Assembly: GCA_013911065.1 (NCBI GenBank)
Contig: JACERV010000023.1
Span: 1 to 64,000 of the forward strand
Length of the DNA: 64,000 bases
Direction: 5' to 3'
Source: Ruminococcus sp.
GTDB lineage: Bacteria > Bacillota > Clostridia > Lachnospirales > Lachnospiraceae
Shown here in pieces: positions 43,618-52,675 of this stretch. How positions within the stretch are numbered: position 1 is the stretch's first letter; each line of letters starts with the position of its first letter. The position numbers and the translations under genes were made by a program. Below the pieces are notes generated by a model. The model made no database searches and was not told the DNA's origin. It saw only the letters and a program-made list of their open reading frames with translations.

Positions 43618-44151
43618 ATGGAAAATACATTGAAACAGGGGACAAGCCATAATATTTTTACATGGGAGAATCTTGGTGATATTAAAAAAGGCCGCGCATA
43701 CCTGGGGGAAGATATGCCAGTGCTTGTATACCGGTTGATGCAGTATACGATGCTGGATGTATTAAGCAAAGAACATGGAGATGAAAAGGCTAACGAATAT
43801 TTCCGGCAGGCAGGATATCTGGCGGGTATAGAGTTTGCAAAGAACGTACTGGATTTACAGGTCGGGTTCAATACCTTTGTGGCAAACCTGCAGAAAAAAT
43901 TGAAAGAATTAAAAATCGGTATTTTGCGTATGGAGAGCTTTGATGATTTAAACGGAGATATAATCCTGACTGTGGGAGAAGATTTAGACTGCAGCGGAAT
44001 TCCTACTACAGATGAAACGGTCTGTTATTATGATGAAGGTTTTATTTCCGGCATACTTGAGGCCTACACCGGAAGGGTGTACAGTGTGCGGGAAATTGAC
44101 TGCTGGGCAAACGGAGACAGAGTATGCCGGTTCCAGGGAGCGGCAGAATAA
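43618..44151 (+). CDS. V4R (4-vinyl reductase) domain sensor protein
   Basis: A 177-residue single V4R domain. The C-terminal part VCYYDEGFISGILEAYTGRVYSVREIDCWANGDRVCRF (in pieces) has the Cys-x-G-D-x-x-C segment (CWANGDRVC) typical of V4R sensors that bind hydrocarbons or metals. The gene directly precedes a soluble HAMP-PAS-GGDEF protein and both are preceded by one promoter, so V4R is probably the input module of a two-protein c-di-GMP switch. Confidence 0.83.
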   Translation: MENTLKQGTSHNIFTWENLGDIKKGRAYLGEDMPVLVYRLMQYTMLDVLSKEHGDEKANEYFRQAGYLAGIEFAKNVLDLQVGFNTFVANLQKKLKELKIGILRMESFDDLNGDIILTVGEDLDCSGIPTTDETVCYYDEGFISGILEAYTGRVYSVREIDCWANGDRVCRFQGAAE

Positions 44152-44192
44152 AGAAAGCCTGAATCATATAAGGGAAAGCGAGGTAAAACATT

Positions 44193-45431
44193 ATGGACTC
44201 TGTTGCAGGACTTTTGCAGGACTATCTGAAAAACGTAATACATGAGCCGGAGCATGCAGTTTTGGATTTACATAAACTGCCGGCAGAATTTCAGAACTTT
44301 GGGAAAGAGCTTATATACTTTTCGGAATGTGTTATGGAAAGCTCCGGACTGGCGAAAGCCTTGGCAAAAGGGAACCTGAATGTGAAGCTGCCGCCGCCGG
44401 GCAATGAAGTGGCTGCCCCCCTTAAGGAACTTCATGCCTCGTTAAAGCATTTAACATGGCAGACCCAGCAGATTGCAAAGGGAGATTACCAGCAGCGTGT
44501 GGATTTTATGGGAGAATACTCCGAGGCTTTTAATAACATGATAGAGCGGCTTAATCAACGGCGTCTGGCTCTGTTAGATGAGATACATACACTTGTACAG
44601 AACAAAAGTCTGTATGAGACCCTTGCAGGACAGATTGAGCAGTGGATTATCGTGACGGATACTGATACATCTGAAAGATTGTTTGTCAGCCGTGAGATGG
44701 AGGCTGTGCTGGAAGAGAAGGATAGCGGGAATGTACTGTGCCGGTGGCTGCAAACCCAGACGGAAATGATGCAGGGAAAAGATGAAATTTATATGACAGA
44801 GCTTGAGATGGAAAATAGTGGAATCATCCGGTATTATTCTGTATCCATTCATCCTCTGAATTGGAATGGGCGTAATGCACTTGCGTTTGTCCTCACAGAT
44901 GTGAGCAGTGAAAGAGAACGTCTGAATAAGCTTCAGAACATGGCTGATTTAGACCCATTGACCCAGCTATACAACCGCCGCTATGGTATGGAAGTGCTGG
45001 AGGATTGGATTGCCCAGTGCAAGAGTTTCATTTTGAGCTTCGTTGATATTGATAATTTAAAATATGTGAATGACAGACTTGGACATGCAGAAGGGGATCA
45101 GTATATTCTTTGTGTATCCGTCATAATGCGGGAATTCTCTCCTAATGCAGTGGTATGCCGCATAGGAGGAGATGAATTCATGCTGCTGGCAGAAAACTGG
45201 AATGTAGATGAAGCCAGGGAGCGTCTAGAAGTATTACGGAGGGCTTTGATTGGCTGGAACGGCAGCCCTGGAATCTCATATGAGCGCAGCATAAGCTACG
45301 GAGTTATTCCGGTAGGCCCCTTGGCGTCCGGCCCTGTACTACAGGCGAGCGAACTGTTAAGCGCCGCAGATGAAAAGATGTACGAATATAAACGAGCATA
45401 TAAACTAAGGCAGAAGAAGAGGGCAAGGTGA
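44193..45431 (+). CDS. soluble HAMP-PAS-GGDEF diguanylate cyclase
   Basis: A 412-residue cytosolic protein. Residues about 40-130 look like HAMP/coiled-coil helices (LAKGNLNVKLPPPGNE; AKGDYQQRVDFMGEYSEAFNNM) without a membrane segment. A PAS-like domain follows (about 135-240), then a full GGDEF domain with D-P-L-T-x-L-Y-N-R-R and RIGGDEFM, and the ending ELLSAADEKMYEYKR. It should make c-di-GMP from two GTP. No RxxD inhibition site is obvious before GGDEF. It works with the adjacent V4R protein. Confidence 0.87.
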   Translation: MDSVAGLLQDYLKNVIHEPEHAVLDLHKLPAEFQNFGKELIYFSECVMESSGLAKALAKGNLNVKLPPPGNEVAAPLKELHASLKHLTWQTQQIAKGDYQQRVDFMGEYSEAFNNMIERLNQRRLALLDEIHTLVQNKSLYETLAGQIEQWIIVTDTDTSERLFVSREMEAVLEEKDSGNVLCRWLQTQTEMMQGKDEIYMTELEMENSGIIRYYSVSIHPLNWNGRNALAFVLTDVSSERERLNKLQNMADLDPLTQLYNRRYGMEVLEDWIAQCKSFILSFVDIDNLKYVNDRLGHAEGDQYILCVSVIMREFSPNAVVCRIGGDEFMLLAENWNVDEARERLEVLRRALIGWNGSPGISYERSISYGVIPVGPLASGPVLQASELLSAADEKMYEYKRAYKLRQKKRAR

Positions 45432-45469
45432 TTTTCCACAGTTTTTGGATATACTGTTCAATAAGAGGT

Positions 45470-45533
45470 GCTTATTGAATTGCTAATGTTCAACAAGATA
45501 TGCTTATTGAACTGCCAATGTTCGATAAGATAT
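45470..45533 (+). repeat. two 32-bp tandem direct repeats with internal dyad
   Basis: Two adjacent 32-base units differ at only four positions, and a partial third half-unit (TGTTCAATAAG) precedes them from 45455. Each unit contains CTTATTGAA...GTTCRAYAAG, an inverted repeat, so the block is an array of alternating half-sites. It lies directly before the promoter upstream of livJ, as expected for a multimeric regulator site. Confidence 0.8.
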
Positions 45534-45544
45534 TAAATTTAGTA

Positions 45545-45573
45545 TTGATTTTGATAGATTCGTGTAGTATTAT
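45545..45573 (+). promoter_or_regulatory. promoter upstream of livJ
   Basis: TTGATT and TATTAT are 17 bases apart and lie immediately downstream of the 32-bp repeats. Transcripts would run into the terminator at 45590 before reaching livJ. Confidence 0.62.
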
Positions 45574-45589
45574 TAAACACATGAATAAG

Positions 45590-45621
45590 GGCGTTCTGAA
45601 TAGATAAAGAACGTCTTTTTT
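45590..45621 (+). terminator. leader terminator (possible attenuator) before livJ
   Basis: GGCGTTCT pairs with AGAACGTC (one wobble) around a 10-base loop and is followed by six T. It lies about 15 bases after the expected start of transcription and 140 bases before livJ. A short frame MNKGVLNR runs through it, so it could be an attenuator or simply end a small RNA. Confidence 0.65.
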
Positions 45622-45763
45622 CATTACCCTCGAGAATTGCTTCACCGAATTAACGTAAAAAAACGGTGTTCTTCATAAAACAATACAGAGAAATTAGTCT
45701 CTTATGACGGCTCCGTCAAAGTGAAATTCCGCGGGATTATTTAAGAATGAGGAGGAAAATATT

Positions 45764-46918
45764 ATGAAAAAAGCAGTCAGTATGTTATTAATAGCGGCTA
45801 TGGTAGTTTCTGGTCTGACGGCATGTGGATCATCTTCAAAGAAAGCAGATGATAAGTTCTATATTGGAGGAATCGGGCCTACTACAGGCGGCGCAGCTAT
45901 TTATGGAACTGCGGTAAAAAATGCAGCACAGATTGCTGTGGATGAAATCAACGAGGCCGGAGGAATTGACGGACATCAGATTGAATATAAATTTGAGGAT
46001 GACCAGCATGACCCTGAGAAATCCGTCAATGCTTACAACACGCTGAAAGACTGGGGCATGCAGATCCTTATGGGGACAGTAACTTCAGGTCCATGTGTGG
46101 CGGTTGTTGATAAGACAGGACAGGATAATATGTTCCAGGTTACACCTTCTGCATCTTCTACAGATGTAATTGTAAATGGAAATGTATTCCAGATATGCTT
46201 TACAGACCCGAACCAGGGAACTGCATCTGCACAGTATATCGGTGACAATAAGCTTGCATCAAAGGTTGCTGTTATTTACAACAGTTCTGACGTATATTCA
46301 TCAGGAATAACAGATAAGTTTTTAGAAGAAGCAAAAGGCCAGGACTTTGAAGTTGTTGCGACAGAAGCGTTTACGGAAGATTCTAAAACAGATTTTTCCA
46401 CACAGTTAAAGAAGGCTCAGGATGCAGGAGCAGAGATGGTTTTCCTGCCAATTTATTATACCGAAGCATCTGTCATTTTGAAACAGGCAGATACAATGGG
46501 ATATGCACCGAAATTCTTTGGATGTGACGGATTAGACGGAATTCTTGACGTTGAAAACTTTGATACTTCATTGGCAGAGGGTGTTATGCTTCTGACTCCG
46601 TTTGCAGCAGACGCAGAAGATGAAGCAACACAGGATTTTGTAAAAAAATATAAAGACGCCTATGGTGATACACCGAATCAGTTTGCGGCAGATGCATATG
46701 ATGCAATTTATACCATTAAAGCAGCAATCGAAGAAGCAGGGGCCACTCCGGATATGAACGTATCTGATTTGTGTGATGCTTTGAAGGAAGCAATGCCGAA
46801 TATCAGCATCCAGGGACTGACCGGCGGAGAAGAAGGTCTGAACTGGGAGGCAACGGGTGAGGTAATAAAGCAGCCGAAAGCTGTTATCATTGAAAAGGGA
46901 GCATATGTAGGAATGTAA
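45764..46918 (+). CDS. livJ: branched-chain amino acid ABC transporter, substrate-binding lipoprotein
   Basis: A 384-residue type I binding protein. It has a lipoprotein signal peptide with the lipobox LTAC (Cys21), then the mature domain IGGIGPTTGGAAIYGTA, INEAGGIDG and YNSSDVYSSGI typical of LivJ-like receptors. It would be anchored outside the membrane and deliver Leu/Ile/Val (or a related ligand) to LivHM. A hairpin-array repeat and a second promoter separate it from livH, so it can be made in excess of the membrane parts. Confidence 0.92.
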   Translation: MKKAVSMLLIAAMVVSGLTACGSSSKKADDKFYIGGIGPTTGGAAIYGTAVKNAAQIAVDEINEAGGIDGHQIEYKFEDDQHDPEKSVNAYNTLKDWGMQILMGTVTSGPCVAVVDKTGQDNMFQVTPSASSTDVIVNGNVFQICFTDPNQGTASAQYIGDNKLASKVAVIYNSSDVYSSGITDKFLEEAKGQDFEVVATEAFTEDSKTDFSTQLKKAQDAGAEMVFLPIYYTEASVILKQADTMGYAPKFFGCDGLDGILDVENFDTSLAEGVMLLTPFAADAEDEATQDFVKKYKDAYGDTPNQFAADAYDAIYTIKAAIEEAGATPDMNVSDLCDALKEAMPNISIQGLTGGEEGLNWEATGEVIKQPKAVIIEKGAYVGM

Positions 46919-46988
46919 ATTCCAGTATGTTTTAATAGCAAGTATATTTTGCTGAACATTTGTAGTTCAAGAAGGATATACGAAGGAC

Positions 46989-47140
46989 ATGGGGCTGTCG
47001 GAAGGCGGCCCCATTTTCAGTATAATAGAAAACATAGTTTTCTATTATACTGAAACCCTCTGGGGGATCACACTGCGGCAGCAAAGAAAGTGTTGCTATC
47101 GCAACCCGCCGCAGGCGGAGAATCTTGCGGACAAGATTCT
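46989..47140 (+). repeat. hairpin-array repeat, copy A
   Basis: Five hairpins in about 150 bases: a terminator-like ATGGGGC/GGCCCCAT with TTTT; a perfect 19-bp stem centred at 47035 (AATAGAAAAC...GTTTTCTATT core); GTTGC-TATC-GCAAC (47092-47105); CCGCC-GCA-GGCGG (47106-47118); and AGAATCTTG/CAAGATTCT (47119-47140). The order and most sequence outside the first stem recur at 54857-55015. It is non-coding and lies between livJ and livH. Confidence 0.88.
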
Positions 47141-47201
47141 CTATTGTATTAGAACGGTTTTTGGATACCAGGCATTTCCGGTGTCAAGAATCGCTTTTTA
47201 G

Positions 47202-47230
47202 TTGTAGAGTGCATTTTTTTGTGATAAAAT
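47202..47230 (+). promoter_or_regulatory. second promoter, before livH
   Basis: TTGTAG and TAAAAT are separated by 17 bases. A GCATTTAAAA/TTTTAAATGC long hairpin (about 47248-47296) lies in the leader. Confidence 0.5.
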
Positions 47231-47345
47231 ATTTGTCGAAAGCACAGGCATTTAAAAGTATGTATGTAGTGCCGGACATGCATGTTTTTAAATGCTTGGA
47301 GCGGATGATAAGGGAAAATAAGAAAAGAAAGCAAGAGGTATTGAT

Positions 47346-48227
47346 ATGAGTTTCATAGCTTATTTGATTAATGGAATCAGCCTCGGGAGCGTTTATGCGA
47401 TTATCGCTCTTGGATATACTATGGTATATGGAATTGCAAAAATGTTGAATTTTGCACATGGTGATGTTATCATGATTGGCTGTTATGTAGTATTTACGAC
47501 AATGAGCGGATTGCAGTTCAACCCGCTGCTCAGTGTCCTTATATCAGTTGTAGTTTGTACCGTCCTCGGTATTACAATTGAGAAGGTGGCATATAAACCT
47601 TTGCGGAAGGCATCTCCCCTTGCGGTATTAATTACTGCTATTGGGGTGAGTTATCTGCTTCAAAATGCTGCACTTTTGGTGTTTGGAGCAGACACGAAAT
47701 CATTTTCTTCCATCATTACTCTGCCTGCATTGAAGCTTGCAGATGGGAAGCTTGTGATTTCCAGTGTTGCTGTTGTTACAGTTGTGACCTGCCTGATAAT
47801 TATGACAGGACTGATGCTGTTTATTAAAAAGACAAAAGCAGGGCGTGCTATGCTTGCTGTGTCAGAAGATAAAGATGCGGCGCAGCTTATGGGTATTAAT
47901 GTAAATGGCACCATTTCGCTGACCTTTGCAATTGGTTCAGGTCTTGCGGCAATTGCCGGTGTGCTGCTTTGCTCCGCCTATCCGACTTTGACTCCGTATA
48001 TCGGATCGATGCCTGGTATCAAGGCATTTACAGCGGCTGTATTCGGCGGTATCGGTTCCGTTCCGGGAGCATTTATTGGTGGTATTCTGCTTGGTATTAT
48101 TGAGGTTTTGGGAAGAGCTTATATTTCTTCTCAGTTATCTGATGCAATCGTTTTCGCTGTTTTGATTATTGTATTGCTGGTGAAACCTACCGGAATTCTC
48201 GGTAAGCCGATTCATGAGAAAGTGTAG
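47346..48227 (+). CDS. livH: branched-chain amino acid ABC permease LivH
   Basis: A 293-residue permease with about eight helices. It starts YLINGISLGSVYAIIALGYTMVYGIAKMLNFAHGDVIMIG (part given), the family's hallmark NFAHGD, and includes the ATPase-coupling loop AVSEDKDAAQLMGINV. With LivM it forms the membrane channel. It is tightly followed by livM. Confidence 0.93.
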   Translation: MSFIAYLINGISLGSVYAIIALGYTMVYGIAKMLNFAHGDVIMIGCYVVFTTMSGLQFNPLLSVLISVVVCTVLGITIEKVAYKPLRKASPLAVLITAIGVSYLLQNAALLVFGADTKSFSSIITLPALKLADGKLVISSVAVVTVVTCLIIMTGLMLFIKKTKAGRAMLAVSEDKDAAQLMGINVNGTISLTFAIGSGLAAIAGVLLCSAYPTLTPYIGSMPGIKAFTAAVFGGIGSVPGAFIGGILLGIIEVLGRAYISSQLSDAIVFAVLIIVLLVKPTGILGKPIHEKV

Positions 48228-48236
48228 GTGATTGTA

Positions 48237-49319
48237 ATGAAAAAATTGTTTGGTACAAAAAATATGAAAAAAACAACAAAGGATTCTTTTATCACATATG
48301 CAATGGTTATACTTGTTTTTCTTATTGTGCAGATTATGGTTGGGACAGGGAGTATGTCCAGCCTGCTTCAGGGACTGCTTGTTCCTCTCTGCATCTATTC
48401 CATTGCAGCTATTGGACTGAACCTTTGCGTAGGATATCTTGGGGAATTGAGTCTTGGGCATGCAGGTTTTATGTGTGTGGGAGCCTTTTCCAGTGCTTTC
48501 TTTACAAAATATATGATGGATACGGGAATGAATGAGATTCTTCGTTTCATCATAGCCCTTATAATTGGTACTCTGACGGCAGCCTTTTTTGGCTTTTTAA
48601 TCGGGATTCCTGTATTGCGCCTGCGGGGGGATTACTTAGCTATTGTAACACTGGCATTCGGTGAAATCATTAAGAATGTAATGAATGTACTATATATTGT
48701 AAAGGATAAAGATGGTTTACACTTTTCCATGTCAGATGCGGCTTCTTTGAACATGGCAGAAGAGGGAACGTTTCTTATCAATGGTCCCAAGGGAATTATA
48801 GGAACGCCTCATCAGTCCACCTTTACAATTGGCGTGATTTTAATTTTGGTCAGCCTGTTTGTGGTGTACAATCTTGTAAATTCCAGAAGCGGCAGGGCGA
48901 TTATGGCAATCAGAGACAACCGTATTGCAGCGGAATCTGTGGGGATTCCTATCACAAAATTTAAATTGATGGCATTTACTCTTTCAGCAGCAATTGCAGG
49001 AATGGGTGGGGTTCTTTACGCACATAATCTTTCTACATTGACTGCGTTGCCTGCGAACTTCGGATATAATATGTCAATTATGCTCCTCGTATTTGTAGTG
49101 CTTGGAGGCATGGGAAGTTTCCGCGGTTCCATAATTGCTGCCGTGCTGCTGACTATGCTGCCGGAAGTACTGCGGGGATTATCCGATTACCGTATGCTGA
49201 TTTATGCAGTGGTACTGATTGCAATGATGCTCTTTAACTGGGCGCCAAAGGCAATTGAATGGCGGCAGAGACATTCTTTGAAGGATATGTTTACCAAAAA
49301 AACAAAGGGGGTACAGTGA
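48237..49319 (+). CDS. livM: branched-chain amino acid ABC permease LivM
   Basis: A 360-residue permease. The ATG seven bases after AGGTG is preferred over a GTG three codons earlier. It has the LivM signature GYLGELSLGHAGFMCVGAF, the coupling loop AIRDNRIAAESVGIPITKFK and about ten helices. It is the LivH partner; its stop is one base before the livG start. Confidence 0.92.
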   Translation: MKKLFGTKNMKKTTKDSFITYAMVILVFLIVQIMVGTGSMSSLLQGLLVPLCIYSIAAIGLNLCVGYLGELSLGHAGFMCVGAFSSAFFTKYMMDTGMNEILRFIIALIIGTLTAAFFGFLIGIPVLRLRGDYLAIVTLAFGEIIKNVMNVLYIVKDKDGLHFSMSDAASLNMAEEGTFLINGPKGIIGTPHQSTFTIGVILILVSLFVVYNLVNSRSGRAIMAIRDNRIAAESVGIPITKFKLMAFTLSAAIAGMGGVLYAHNLSTLTALPANFGYNMSIMLLVFVVLGGMGSFRGSIIAAVLLTMLPEVLRGLSDYRMLIYAVVLIAMMLFNWAPKAIEWRQRHSLKDMFTKKTKGVQ

Positions 49320-49320
49320 T

Positions 49321-50079
49321 ATGGCATTACTGGAAGTGAAGAACCTGGGTATCTCTTTTGGCGGACTTCGTGCCGTAGATGATTTTCAGATTTCTATTCA
49401 GAAAGGGCAGTTATATGGTCTCATCGGTCCCAACGGCGCTGGTAAGACGACAGTATTTAATATGCTCACTGGTGTTTATAAGCCGGATAACGGAGTAATT
49501 GAACTAGATGGAAAAGGTATTACAGGACAGAGGACAATTGATATTAATAAAGCGGGAATTGCAAGAACCTTCCAGAATATCCGCCTATTTAAAAACCAGT
49601 CCGTGTTGGATAATGTAAAAGTAGGGCTGCACAATAACCATCCATATTCTGCCCTTACTGCTGTTTTGCGCCTGCCTAAATACCGCAGGGTAGAAGCGGA
49701 GATGAATGAGAGAGCAAGGGAGCTGTTAAAAGTATTTGGACTTGAGGAAAAGAGAGATTACCTGGCTTCCAACCTGCCCTATGGGGACCAGAGGAAGCTG
49801 GAGATCGCGCGTGCACTTGCGACAAATCCTAAGTTACTGCTTCTGGATGAGCCGGCGGCGGGCATGAATCCCAATGAAACCAAGGAATTGATGGAAACAA
49901 TCCGTTTTGTCCGGGATGAGTTTGACATGACAGTACTTTTGATTGAACATGATATGAAGCTGGTATCCGGTATCTGTGAGGAACTTACGGTGCTGAACTT
50001 TGGACAGGTATTGGCCAAAGGGAAGACGGGCGATGTTTTAAATGACCCTAAAGTCATCACTGCATATCTGGGAGAGTAG
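49321..50079 (+). CDS. livG: branched-chain amino acid ABC ATPase LivG
   Basis: A 252-residue ATPase. It has Walker A GPNGAGKTT at about 37-45, the LivG-type IARTFQNIRLF, signature region LPYGDQRKLEIARALA, Walker B LLLLDEPAAGMNP and IEHDM. It pairs with LivF to power uptake. Confidence 0.94.
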   Translation: MALLEVKNLGISFGGLRAVDDFQISIQKGQLYGLIGPNGAGKTTVFNMLTGVYKPDNGVIELDGKGITGQRTIDINKAGIARTFQNIRLFKNQSVLDNVKVGLHNNHPYSALTAVLRLPKYRRVEAEMNERARELLKVFGLEEKRDYLASNLPYGDQRKLEIARALATNPKLLLLDEPAAGMNPNETKELMETIRFVRDEFDMTVLLIEHDMKLVSGICEELTVLNFGQVLAKGKTGDVLNDPKVITAYLGE

Positions 50080-50092
50080 GAGGAAATAACTT

Positions 50093-50803
50093 ATGGCAAT
50101 GCTTGAAATTAAAGACCTGGAGGTATATTATGGCATAATCCAGGCAATCAAGGGTATTTCCTTTGAAGTAAAGGAAGGTGAGGTTATTGCGCTGATTGGT
50201 GCCAATGGTGCAGGAAAGACAACGACCTTGCAGACAATCACCGGCATGCTTCCGGCGAAAGCGGGAAATATTCTTTTTGAGGGACAAGATATTACCAAGA
50301 TTCCCGGGCATAAAATTGTATCAATGGGTATGGCACATGTTCCGGAAGGAAGGCGGGTATTTGCACAGCTTTCTGTATACGAGAATTTAAAGCTGGGGGC
50401 ATACACAAGAAAAGATAAAGAAGAAATAGCAGAATCGCTTCAGCGTGTTTACCAAAGTTTTCCACGTCTGGAAGAGCGGAAAAAGCAGGCTGCGGGAACA
50501 TTAAGCGGTGGAGAACAGCAGATGCTTGCTATGGGCAGGGCTTTGATGAGCAAGCCGAGAATTATTTTGATGGATGAGCCTTCTATGGGGTTATCGCCCA
50601 TTTTTGTAGAAGAAATTTTCAACATTATCAAAGAAATCTCTGCTTCCGGAACTACGGTACTTCTAGTTGAGCAAAATGCGAAAAAGGCACTTTCTATTGC
50701 AGACCGGGCATATGTATTAGAGACCGGGAATATTGTGCTGAGCGGGGATGCAAAAGAACTTATGAATAATGAGTCTATTAAAAAGGCATATTTGGGGGAA
50801 TAA
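50093..50803 (+). CDS. livF: branched-chain amino acid ABC ATPase LivF
   Basis: A 236-residue ATPase. It has Walker A GANGAGKTT, the LivF segment MAHVPEGRRVF, signature LSGGEQQMLAMGRAL, Walker B IILMDEPSMGLSP and VEQN in place of the usual switch His-Asp, as normal for LivF. It ends five bases before the cytidylate-kinase-like gene, which is therefore likely in the same transcript. Confidence 0.94.
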   Translation: MAMLEIKDLEVYYGIIQAIKGISFEVKEGEVIALIGANGAGKTTTLQTITGMLPAKAGNILFEGQDITKIPGHKIVSMGMAHVPEGRRVFAQLSVYENLKLGAYTRKDKEEIAESLQRVYQSFPRLEERKKQAAGTLSGGEQQMLAMGRALMSKPRIILMDEPSMGLSPIFVEEIFNIIKEISASGTTVLLVEQNAKKALSIADRAYVLETGNIVLSGDAKELMNNESIKKAYLGE

Positions 50804-50807
50804 AGTT

Positions 50808-51425
50808 ATGAAGCATACTGTAATTACAATTGCAAGAGGTTATGGCAGCGGCGGCAGGACTTTAGGGAAGCTGCTGGCAAAAGAGCTTGGGATTAACTGC
50901 TATGACAGAGAGCTGCTTAGGATGGCTTCTGACGAGAGCGGGATTAATGAAGCACTGTTCGGAAAAGTGGATGAGACGCTAAAGAGCATGCCGCTGTTTA
51001 AAATAGCGCGCAGAGAATATAAGGGTGAAATACTCCCCCCGGACAGCGATGAATTTGTATCCGATGATAACCTTTTCAATTATCAGGCAAAGGTAATCCG
51101 CGAGCTTGCAGATACAGAGTCCTGTGTTATTATCGGACGCTGTGCAGATTATTTACTAAAAGATCATGACTCTGCAATCCGCCTGTTCTTCTATGCACCA
51201 AAGGAAGATTGTATTGCCCGTGTAATGAAGCAAAACGGCGGGACAGAGAAAGAAATCATCAAAAAAATTGAAAAGACAGATAAGGGCCGGTCTGAATATT
51301 ACAAATATTATACGGGCCGGGACTGGAATGATGCCAGGAACTATGATCTTTGCCTGAACACATCATCTATGAGCTATGAAAAACTGATAGAGGCAGTAAA
51401 GTCTTATATAAATATTTGTATATAA
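50808..51425 (+). CDS. cytidylate kinase-like family protein
   Basis: A 205-residue P-loop kinase. The N-terminal ITIARGYGSGGRTLGKLLAKELG is a variant phosphate loop (GSGGRTLG in place of GSGKS), as in the AAA-type cytidylate-kinase-like group widespread in gut Firmicutes, with later RCADYLL and RYYYKYYTGRDW-like lid residues. The true substrate is unknown; CMP is not assured. The ATG at 50808 is used; an upstream in-frame start lies inside livF. Confidence 0.78.
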   Translation: MKHTVITIARGYGSGGRTLGKLLAKELGINCYDRELLRMASDESGINEALFGKVDETLKSMPLFKIARREYKGEILPPDSDEFVSDDNLFNYQAKVIRELADTESCVIIGRCADYLLKDHDSAIRLFFYAPKEDCIARVMKQNGGTEKEIIKKIEKTDKGRSEYYKYYTGRDWNDARNYDLCLNTSSMSYEKLIEAVKSYINICI

Positions 51426-51491
51426 CTGTTCATGGTCCTGAACAGATACATTTGTAGAAAATAAGGAAACAGAGGAAATGAAAGAATTTTT

Positions 51492-52640
51492 ATGAAATCA
51501 ATTACAGTAGAAGAACTGGAACTAATAGAGAAGGATAAAGCAGTAATTCTTGATATTCGTGAGCCGGAAGAGTTCAGCAGAGGCACTATTGAGACCGCTG
51601 TCAATGTACCATTGCCGGAAGTCCGGGATTACATGAAATGTCTTGAAAAGGATATTACTGTGTATGTCCTGTGCCATACTGGGGATAAGAGCATAGATGT
51701 AGTGGATACATTAGAAGAAGAGGGATTCTGTGCAGTGAATGTGAAGGATGGCTACAGAGCTTATTTAAGATATAAGCTCAGCCAGGCTTTAGCAGAGGAG
51801 GACCTTGCAAAACAGAAGACCTTGGATATTGAGAGGAGCATCATTAAGAAGTTCCGAAAGAGTATCTGGAGGAAGTTTACAAAATCAGTGCAGGAATATG
51901 AGTTAATAAAAGAAGGAGATAAAATTGCAGTCTGTATCTCCGGAGGAAAAGATTCCATGCTGCTTGCAAAGCTCATGCAGGAGCTGAAGAAACATGGGAA
52001 AGTGCCATTTGAAGTGATATTCCTGATTATGAACCCGGGCTATAATGAAGATAACTGGAAAATCATAACAGACAATGCAAAGCTTCTTGGAATTCCGCTG
52101 ACTGTATTTGAATCTGATATTTTTGACATTGTAGCAGGAGTAGACAAAAGTCCCTGTTACCTTTGTGCCAGAATGCGCAGGGGGTATTTATATTCCCGGG
52201 CAAAAGAACTGGGATGTAATAAAATAGCATTGGGCCATCATTTTGACGATGTAATAGAAACGGTTCTTATGGGAATGTTCTATAGCGGGAAGTTTGAAAC
52301 AATGATGCCTAAACTCCACAGTAAAAACTTTGAGGGAATGGAACTGATCCGCCCTCTGTATATGGTAAAAGAAAGTGATATAAAAGCATGGAGAGACTAC
52401 AATCAACTCCATTTCATACAATGTGCCTGCCGTTTTACAGAAAACTGTTCTATCTGCGGAGGAGAGCAGGGCTCAAAGCGGGATGAAATGAAAGAACTGA
52501 TTGCAGAGCTTAGAAAGACCAGTAATTTAATCGAAATGAACATTTTCAGAAGTATGCATAATGTAAATCTAAATACAATCATAGGATATCACAAGGATAA
52601 AATAGAACATAGTTTTCTGGATGATTATGATGAGAGATAG
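51492..52640 (+). CDS. rhodanese-TtcA/TilS-like PP-loop fusion
   Basis: A 382-residue fusion. Residues 1-100 form a rhodanese domain (VILDIREPEEFSRG; active-site loop LCHTGDKS with Cys61). From about 120 on is a PP-loop ATPase of the TtcA group with SGGKDS at 150-155, the CYLCARMRRG motif, GHHFDDVIETVLM and a late CSICGG. TtcA thiolates C32 of tRNA using an Fe-S cluster; the rhodanese could supply persulfide sulfur in cis. The start has only a modest ribosome site (AGAGGAAATGAAAG). Confidence 0.85.
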   Translation: MKSITVEELELIEKDKAVILDIREPEEFSRGTIETAVNVPLPEVRDYMKCLEKDITVYVLCHTGDKSIDVVDTLEEEGFCAVNVKDGYRAYLRYKLSQALAEEDLAKQKTLDIERSIIKKFRKSIWRKFTKSVQEYELIKEGDKIAVCISGGKDSMLLAKLMQELKKHGKVPFEVIFLIMNPGYNEDNWKIITDNAKLLGIPLTVFESDIFDIVAGVDKSPCYLCARMRRGYLYSRAKELGCNKIALGHHFDDVIETVLMGMFYSGKFETMMPKLHSKNFEGMELIRPLYMVKESDIKAWRDYNQLHFIQCACRFTENCSICGGEQGSKRDEMKELIAELRKTSNLIEMNIFRSMHNVNLNTIIGYHKDKIEHSFLDDYDER

Positions 52641-52675
52641 GTCAGATATAGAATGATGCGGAGAAGAGGGATACT

